Part shown: in pieces, positions 39,773-43,404 of the stretch
Layout: each line of letters begins with the position of its first letter
How positions within the stretch are numbered: the first letter of the stretch is position 1
From: Methylobacterium dankookense
GTDB lineage: Bacteria > Pseudomonadota > Alphaproteobacteria > Rhizobiales > Beijerinckiaceae
DNA length: 43,404 nucleotides
Direction of reading: 5' to 3'
Assembly (NCBI RefSeq): GCF_902141855.1
Contig: NZ_CABFVH010000046.1
Coordinates: 1-43,404, forward strand
Program-made: the position numbers and the translations under genes
Notes under the pieces: model-generated
Told to the model about the DNA's origin: nothing
Databases searched by the model: none
The model's input: only the letters and a program-made list of their open reading frames with translations

Positions 39773-39891
39773 TGGCCTGCCCGCCTGAAGGCCAGGACCT
39801 GTGCGCCATCTGGGCGATCATCGCCGGCCTCGTCTGCCTGATTGTCGGCAGGTGGCTCGGCGCGCGCGAGGACCGCCAGCGCCCAGAATGA
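39772..39891 (+). CDS. Tiny membrane protein (39 aa) closing the lysis cassette
   Basis: MACPPEGQDLCAIWAIIAGL followed by VCLIVGRWLGAREDRQRPE: a single hydrophobic helix with a basic tail. Its ATG overlaps the stop of the spanin-like gene, and it is the last gene before the late terminator. A role in lysis is likely from position only. Confidence 0.6.
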   Translation: MACPPEGQDLCAIWAIIAGLVCLIVGRWLGAREDRQRPE

Positions 39892-39913
39892 CCCACGCCC
39901 CGCTCGACCCTTC

Positions 39914-39952
39914 AGCCCCGCCGGCATCCGCCGCGCGGGGCTTTTCGTTTTT
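39914..39952 (+). terminator. Strong intrinsic terminator of the late operon
   Basis: AGCCCCGC ... GCGGGGCT with an inner CGGC-ATCC-GCCG extension (12 bp with one bulge) is followed by TTTTCGTTTTT. It lies 22 bases after the last late gene and seals the ~24 kb late transcript from the cargo genes. Confidence 0.88.
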
Positions 39953-40318
39953 CAGCTTCCCTTGTCGCCTCAGGCAATCGGACCGCCGCAGCGCCGGCCA
40001 TTCCGCGTTGGAGCATTTGCGACTCGCAGAGTTGGCTCCTGCCCATTGCCAGCGCAGCGGTGCAGCGGCGATAAGGGCGCGCAGGCTGCCGTCAGATTAG
40101 GGCACCCGGGTGGGGACAAGCGTGAGGGCTTCTTTCGGTGACGGCAAGGCGCATAGGTCGAGACTGCCCATCATAGCCGCGGCGCTGAGCCGAAGGCCCC
40201 GTCCCCGCCCCGAGGAAATCGGTGATTAATAACCAGCAGTGTTACATCACCAGCACATGACGGCGTTCGGCCAGATATTTAGTGTTGCCTCACATCAAAG
40301 CATCACTTGGAGCATAAT
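39953..40318 (+). other. Gene-free transition between late operon and cargo
   Basis: About 365 bases without a supported gene. The GC content drops along it, from phage-like at 39960-40200 to AT-rich after 40220, which marks the junction of the foreign cargo. The AT-rich end must contain the promoter of the cargo genes; a stretch TTAATAA near 40225 is suggestive, but no clear promoter pair is seen. Confidence 0.6.
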
Positions 40319-41590
40319 ATGTCGGATCTACAACTAAAAGAGCATACTTTTATCGTTGGGGACAAGCATTTTTCTATTTCAAACGATGCTGCCGATAGCT
40401 TGCTAGCTGGAAGTTTGGGGGATGAGAACACCTGGGAGCCCTGGCAGCTCAAACTATACGCGAGGCTCGTGCACGCGGACTCAATATGCTTGGATGTTGG
40501 GGGAAATATCGGCACCAGTGCAATAGCAATGGCACATTATGCCCAGAATGGGCACGTGTATACCTTTGAGCCTGTCAAGAGAACTTTTTCGATTTTATCG
40601 CTGAATTTAAGGAACAACAAGGTAGAAAATGTTACTCCATCGAACATTGGAATCTCGAATGAGGTCGGAGAGGCGACGATTCGTGTTGATCGATCTCTGC
40701 TCGGTAACGCTCGCCGCGTAGACGATGCAACCGCTGCATCGGATGAACTTCACTACAATGAAACGTTCAAAATGCAGCCGCTAGACACGTGGATGTCTGA
40801 GAATAATATAAAGCGGGCCGATCTAATTAAAGTCGATGTTGAAGGTTTTGAGCTTGAAGTTATCGAAGGTGGCCAGAAGGCATTCTTTGGTGACGAAAGA
40901 ACTGTATCCATTTTTGAGTTTGGCATTGAGCCGCAACGCCAAGCCCGCCCGCGCAAAGATCGCGAGACGCCTCGCGATGTGAGCTTCTTCCTTAAGCTGA
41001 AGACAGCATTTAAATACATTTTCCTTATTGGCCGTGACGAAAAACTGTATCCTGTTAAAGACTATGCCCAGTTGCGATTTATGATGCTGGCCGGATACCC
41101 AGTAGAAGATCTTCTATGCTGCCATATCGTTCCGTCTTCAATCAAGGATCTGATCTCCCCTAACTTTATTATGTCCCCGATTATTCCCGAGACGGGGATA
41201 ATCCCGACTGATGGGAATGGTATCGTGGTTGCGTATAATCGCGGAAGTGACGGGTGGTCATTTCCATCTCCGCACTCCTCTGGAACGCGCTCAAGCTACG
41301 TAGTAAGCCTTTCTAAGCCTGCCAGCCTCCGTGTGGAGCTGAATTCTGTAAACTCAAAAGCAAGCCGACTTTCGTCTTGTGTGGCAATTCTGGTGGTCGG
41401 AGATCGTGAATATTGTGTCGATGTTTTGGATCGAAGCGTTTCTCTGGATCTGCACTTACCGGCAGGTGTAACGCATCTGTTTGTTGAAACTGATAGTGTC
41501 CTTCACTCCGCTGACTATTTCGGCAACCCGGGCGACCAGCGGCAAATTGGAGTTAGGCTCAATCTTCCTGATTTTGAGGCTACGCTTTAA
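40319..41590 (+). CDS. FkbM-family SAM-dependent methyltransferase with C-terminal beta domain
   Basis: 423 aa; GGAG 6 bases before ATG. AdoMet motif LDVGGNIGTSA at 58-68, acidic strand end YTFEPVKRTF at 81-90, and the FkbM signature PLDTWMSENNIKRADLIKVD through DVEGFELEVIEG at 173-184. FkbM enzymes methylate hydroxyl groups of sugars or antibiotics; in bacteria many act on surface glycans. After about residue 285 comes a beta-rich region of ~135 residues not part of FkbM (WSFPSPHSSGTRSSYVVSLS, ASLRVELNSVNSKASR), perhaps a glycan-binding domain. Base composition is far more AT-rich than the phage genes, which indicates transfer. Confidence 0.9.
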   Translation: MSDLQLKEHTFIVGDKHFSISNDAADSLLAGSLGDENTWEPWQLKLYARLVHADSICLDVGGNIGTSAIAMAHYAQNGHVYTFEPVKRTFSILSLNLRNNKVENVTPSNIGISNEVGEATIRVDRSLLGNARRVDDATAASDELHYNETFKMQPLDTWMSENNIKRADLIKVDVEGFELEVIEGGQKAFFGDERTVSIFEFGIEPQRQARPRKDRETPRDVSFFLKLKTAFKYIFLIGRDEKLYPVKDYAQLRFMMLAGYPVEDLLCCHIVPSSIKDLISPNFIMSPIIPETGIIPTDGNGIVVAYNRGSDGWSFPSPHSSGTRSSYVVSLSKPASLRVELNSVNSKASRLSSCVAILVVGDREYCVDVLDRSVSLDLHLPAGVTHLFVETDSVLHSADYFGNPGDQRQIGVRLNLPDFEATL

Positions 41591-41684
41591 GGCTCATCGA
41601 CCTACAAGCGAAGGCAATCAAGAGCGCGGGCGAGACAGTCTTGTATGGATCGCCCGCACAAGTTTGCTGAAAGCCCATAAACTT

Positions 41685-42404
41685 ATGAAACATAAAATCT
41701 ACGAACCGCCGTACCTGGCAATTACACTGGGCGTCTATCGCAGTGCTTCAACATGGGCATACAACGTATCTTCGAGGATATTGTCGAGCAAATTCGATCT
41801 GCTGAAATTATATGCTGATCATACCTGCGAATTGACCGCTGTAGCGCCAAGTATGGGCGAGGCTGCTCTTGTTAAGATGCATAAGCCGGACGATGCTCTG
41901 CGTTTGATGATTTATCTCTGCAATCCGAAATTAATAATAACTGTAAGAAACCCGCTGGATTGCGTAGCCTCTCTCATGCGACAGTTTTACATGTCATATG
42001 AAGAGTCCCGAATTTTAATAAAAGACAGTGCGAGCGCTGTTGTTGCGATCTCAAAGCGAAGCAATCCACTCCTGCTCCGCTATGAAGACACAGGCGGAAG
42101 AAGCGCGAAGACAGTTCGGATCATTGCAGATTATCTTGATGTGCCGGCAAGTGAGGAATTTCTATCTCAAATCGCTTTTGATCTGTCACCAAACAATGTG
42201 AAGCGGTTCATTGAAGACCTAAATGAAACTAAATATTTTGACGAACGCTCTCCAACTGAGCAGGTTCATGCCGAAACCCAATGGCATCCGCGCCATGTAG
42301 GTGATGGCACCGTGGGCGCTTTCTCAGCTTTGCTTACAGACGCACAGATAGCATCAATTAAGGATGATACAGCGGAGTATTGCGAACGCTTTTCATATCA
42401 GTAA
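41685..42404 (+). CDS. Sulfotransferase-like protein
   Basis: 239 aa from MKHKIYEPPYLAITLGVYRS (an open frame extends upstream into the methyltransferase gene but lacks a start with support). Residues 16-27 GVYRSASTWAYN match the PAPS 5'-phosphosulfate loop (here R-S-A-S-T-W) and 87-98 VRNPLDCVASLM matches the 3'-phosphate-binding R...S motif, with a later YEDTGGRSAKTVRIIADYLD block that is usual in the family. Such enzymes transfer sulfate from PAPS to sugars or other acceptors. Same low GC and strand as the methyltransferase, 94 bases after it, so they probably form one cargo unit. Confidence 0.84.
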   Translation: MKHKIYEPPYLAITLGVYRSASTWAYNVSSRILSSKFDLLKLYADHTCELTAVAPSMGEAALVKMHKPDDALRLMIYLCNPKLIITVRNPLDCVASLMRQFYMSYEESRILIKDSASAVVAISKRSNPLLLRYEDTGGRSAKTVRIIADYLDVPASEEFLSQIAFDLSPNNVKRFIEDLNETKYFDERSPTEQVHAETQWHPRHVGDGTVGAFSALLTDAQIASIKDDTAEYCERFSYQ

Positions 42405-42435
42405 GACTTAGCAACAAATTCGCATAGCACGCCAA

Positions 42436-42469
42436 GCAATGCAAAGAGCGTGTTCGCTCTTTGCATTGC
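42436..42469. terminator. Perfect 15-bp hairpin, probable bidirectional terminator
   Basis: GCAATGCAAAGAGCG - TGTT - CGCTCTTTGCATTGC, no mismatches. It lies between the stop codons of two converging genes (42404 and 42489). No T-run, but stem strength and position support termination from both sides. Confidence 0.75.
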
Positions 42470-42488
42470 CATGGGTTTGGGCTTCGCC

Positions 42489-42710
42489 TCATGCCACCAA
42501 AGAGTCATCGGCCGGGATGGCGCATGCGCGAGCCTCTTCAACGGCACGCACGACACTTGCTCGGTATGCCTCAAGTCGATGCATCAGCTTCGCTCGCGCT
42601 TCGGTGGGGGTTAAACCGCGGTCGGAGAAAATGAGCGCGCCGATTTCTGCGCTTGCCTCGACAAGCGTCTCGCCATCGACCGTGAGTCGCTTATACCGGA
42701 CCTTGCTCAT
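42489..42710 (-). CDS. Hypothetical helical protein (73 aa)
   Basis: MSKVRYKRLTVDGETLVEAS, then AEIGALIFSDRGLTPTEARA and a long helix RLEAYRASVVRAVEEARACA. The frame is open to 42791 with other ATGs (42722, 42752), so the start is uncertain; GGAA lies about 7 bases before the chosen one. No family recognised. GC content returns to phage-like values here, so this gene and the next may be original phage genes behind the inserted cargo. Confidence 0.62.
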   Translation of the reverse strand: MSKVRYKRLTVDGETLVEASAEIGALIFSDRGLTPTEARAKLMHRLEAYRASVVRAVEEARACAIPADDSLVA

Positions 42711-42875
42711 AATTGGTTCCATCAATTCTGAAATGCCCTTCCGTGCTTTCATTTGCCATAGGCGGCGCTTGAAGCTGCGAGGGCGGCGCATGAGGGTACA
42801 TGCCAGCCGACAGGGGAGGCTTGCAACCTGTCATATTGAGGGAGTGGTTTCGGCCGAGCATCTTTCTGTTCAAGG

Positions 42876-43148
42876 CTAAAGCACCCGGTGCCCGCCCATC
42901 TCCATCCACTTCGCCCAGGCGGCGTGCAGGCGCTCAATCGCTTCGTCCCGCGTGTCGGCCATCCCGTTCAGGTCGCATCCGACCGTGCTGGGCGCGGCGT
43001 TGATCCCGTTGGCGTGCCATGCCCACTTCCCGCCCTGCGGTCCGCCGTGGTGGCGCAGGATCCGGCCGACGAGGTAGCCGTCCGCGTCGCGCGCCAGAAA
43101 GTCGTAATGGCTGTCGGGGAAGGTGCGCGACCAGACGAAGCCGGTCAT
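42876..43148 (-). CDS. Conserved hypothetical protein (90 aa)
   Basis: MTGFVWSRTFPDSHYDFLAR, DADGYLVGRILRHHGGPQGG, KWAWHANGIN, then a helix DEAIERLHAAWAKWMEMGGH. The 'YDF..RD.dG..vGRiyrh.gGp..G.W.W..n' pattern is common in short proteins of Hyphomicrobiales, with unknown function. It points leftward, away from attR. Low confidence on start; only this ATG is plausible. Confidence 0.75.
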   Translation of the reverse strand: MTGFVWSRTFPDSHYDFLARDADGYLVGRILRHHGGPQGGKWAWHANGINAAPSTVGCDLNGMADTRDEAIERLHAAWAKWMEMGGHRVL

Positions 43149-43235
43149 GCGGGCACTGGCCGGGCCAGCCGGATCGCGGTTCGGATCATCGTCGACGATA
43201 AGGCGTCATAGCGTAGCGAACGGACCATGCACAGC

Positions 43236-43268
43236 GTCGGGACTTTTGTCGGGACTCACGGTCCCGAC
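43236..43268. promoter_or_regulatory. Candidate integrase arm-type sites, right arm
   Basis: GTCGGGAC at 43236-43243 and 43248-43255 (direct, 12-bp period) and an inverted copy GTCCCGAC at 43261-43268. Positions 43236-43254 are identical to 106-124 near attL. About 100 bp from the core, as arm sites usually are. Confidence 0.62.
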
Positions 43269-43315
43269 GGGTGCATCCGGTTTCCCTTGCGTTCCGGTTT
43301 GGCGGCCCGTGATCC

Positions 43316-43344
43316 TTGCGCCTCAAAGGGCAAAACGGTAGGAG
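43316..43344 (+). promoter_or_regulatory. Weak candidate promoter for the rebuilt tRNA-Pro
   Basis: TTGCGC (43316-43321) and TAGGAG (43339-43344) are 17 bases apart and would start RNA about 15 bases before the tRNA 5' end at 43366. Since the host promoter stays with attL, phage DNA must supply transcription of the tRNA at attR. The elements match the consensus only loosely. Confidence 0.3.
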
Positions 43345-43365
43345 ATCGAGGCCGTAACGGGCAGT

Positions 43366-43404
43366 CGGGGTGTAGCGCAGTCTGGTAGCGCACCTGGTTT
43401 GGGA
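43366..43404 (+). tRNA. tRNA-Pro(TGG), 5' half only in window; attR core
   Basis: Exact copy of positions 1-39. The window ends in the anticodon loop; in the host chromosome the 3' half (CCAGG and on) should follow, giving an intact tRNA. The T, variable and 3' acceptor parts are outside the window and cannot be checked. Confidence 0.85.

Larger units (their letters stand above)
1..43404. mobile_element. Complete HK97-like siphovirus prophage, attL to attR
   Basis: The first 39 bases recur exactly as the last 39, and everything between has the order of a long-tailed temperate phage: integrase, repressor/Cro switch, replication, terminase, head, tail, lysis, then cargo. Every expected structural class is present and no essential gene is visibly broken, so the element may be inducible. 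GC is high throughout except for 40200-42450. The tail chaperone genes recall those of alphaproteobacterial gene transfer agents, but the presence of integrase, immunity and replication genes and of 39-bp direct repeats shows a phage, not a GTA. The host genus is inferred only. Confidence 0.96.

Noticed and set aside
1..43404. Gene transfer agent
   Set aside because: Some tail genes are GTA-like, but integrase, immunity and replication genes and 39-bp att repeats show a prophage.
1..43404. CRISPR array or insertion sequence
   Set aside because: No spaced direct-repeat array and no transposase was found on either strand.

Overview
The window is one complete integrated temperate phage, cut at its attachment sites. 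A 39-base sequence that is the 5' half of a tRNA-Pro gene (anticodon TGG at its 3' end) opens the window (1-39) and recurs exactly as its last 39 bases (43366-43404). The 43.3 kb between carries a tyrosine integrase at the left end, a lambda-like immunity region, replication genes, an HK97-type head, a long non-contractile tail, lysis genes, and a cargo segment next to attR. The uniformly high GC, frequent GTG starts, GTA-like tail chaperone genes and the tRNA sequence suggest an alphaproteobacterial host, probably Hyphomicrobiales such as Methylobacterium. The genus is an inference from style, not from a database match.

Layout. (1) 6215 to 49, leftward: about fifteen tightly overlapping genes (many ATGA/GTGA junctions), beginning and ending with tiny single-helix membrane proteins. 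The operon includes zinc-binding, Gp37/Gp68 (DUF5131), DUF4031 and ASCH proteins and ends with excisionase and integrase. (2) 6244-7387: immunity region with HTH repressor, Cro-like protein and 21-bp dyad operators (8-5-8) on both sides, i.e. OL at 6244-6300 and OR at 7107-7143. (3) 7390-14424, mostly rightward: small early genes, zinc-finger/TOPRIM primase, a DUF2303 protein, a DNA adenine methyltransferase and an SF3 helicase. (4) 14425-15609: a 444-bp AT-richer control region with seven copies or near-copies of a TGGCGACAGT motif, then a NusG/RfaH-like gene in the place where lambda has Q, then a hairpin terminator. (5) 15710-28701: HNH nuclease, small and large terminase, portal, S49 protease, capsid, connectors, tail tube, tail chaperones with a GGGAAAA frameshift site, and tape measure. 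(6) 28705-37434: tail tip, J-like protein, tail appendage and a tailspike with a signal-peptide-like N-terminus. (7) 37541-39891: GH24 lysozyme and four small membrane proteins, then a strong intrinsic terminator. (8) 40319-42404: two low-GC cargo genes, an FkbM-type methyltransferase with an extra C-terminal domain and a sulfotransferase-like protein. (9) 42489-43148: two leftward unknown genes, then a candidate integrase arm site and attR.

How it works together (inference). The repressor holds OL and OR and shuts off both early operons. After induction the rightward early operon makes the replication proteins. The NusG-like protein, made from a motif-rich promoter region, then lets RNA polymerase read through the terminator in front of the packaging genes and on through the ~24 kb late operon. 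The cargo genes lie beyond the late terminator, as lysogenic-conversion genes usually do, and probably modify cell-surface glycans of the lysogen. The most noteworthy points are the NusG-like late control unit, the capsid protein with an N-terminal membrane segment, the duplicated tail chaperone genes, and the methyltransferase/sulfotransferase pair.
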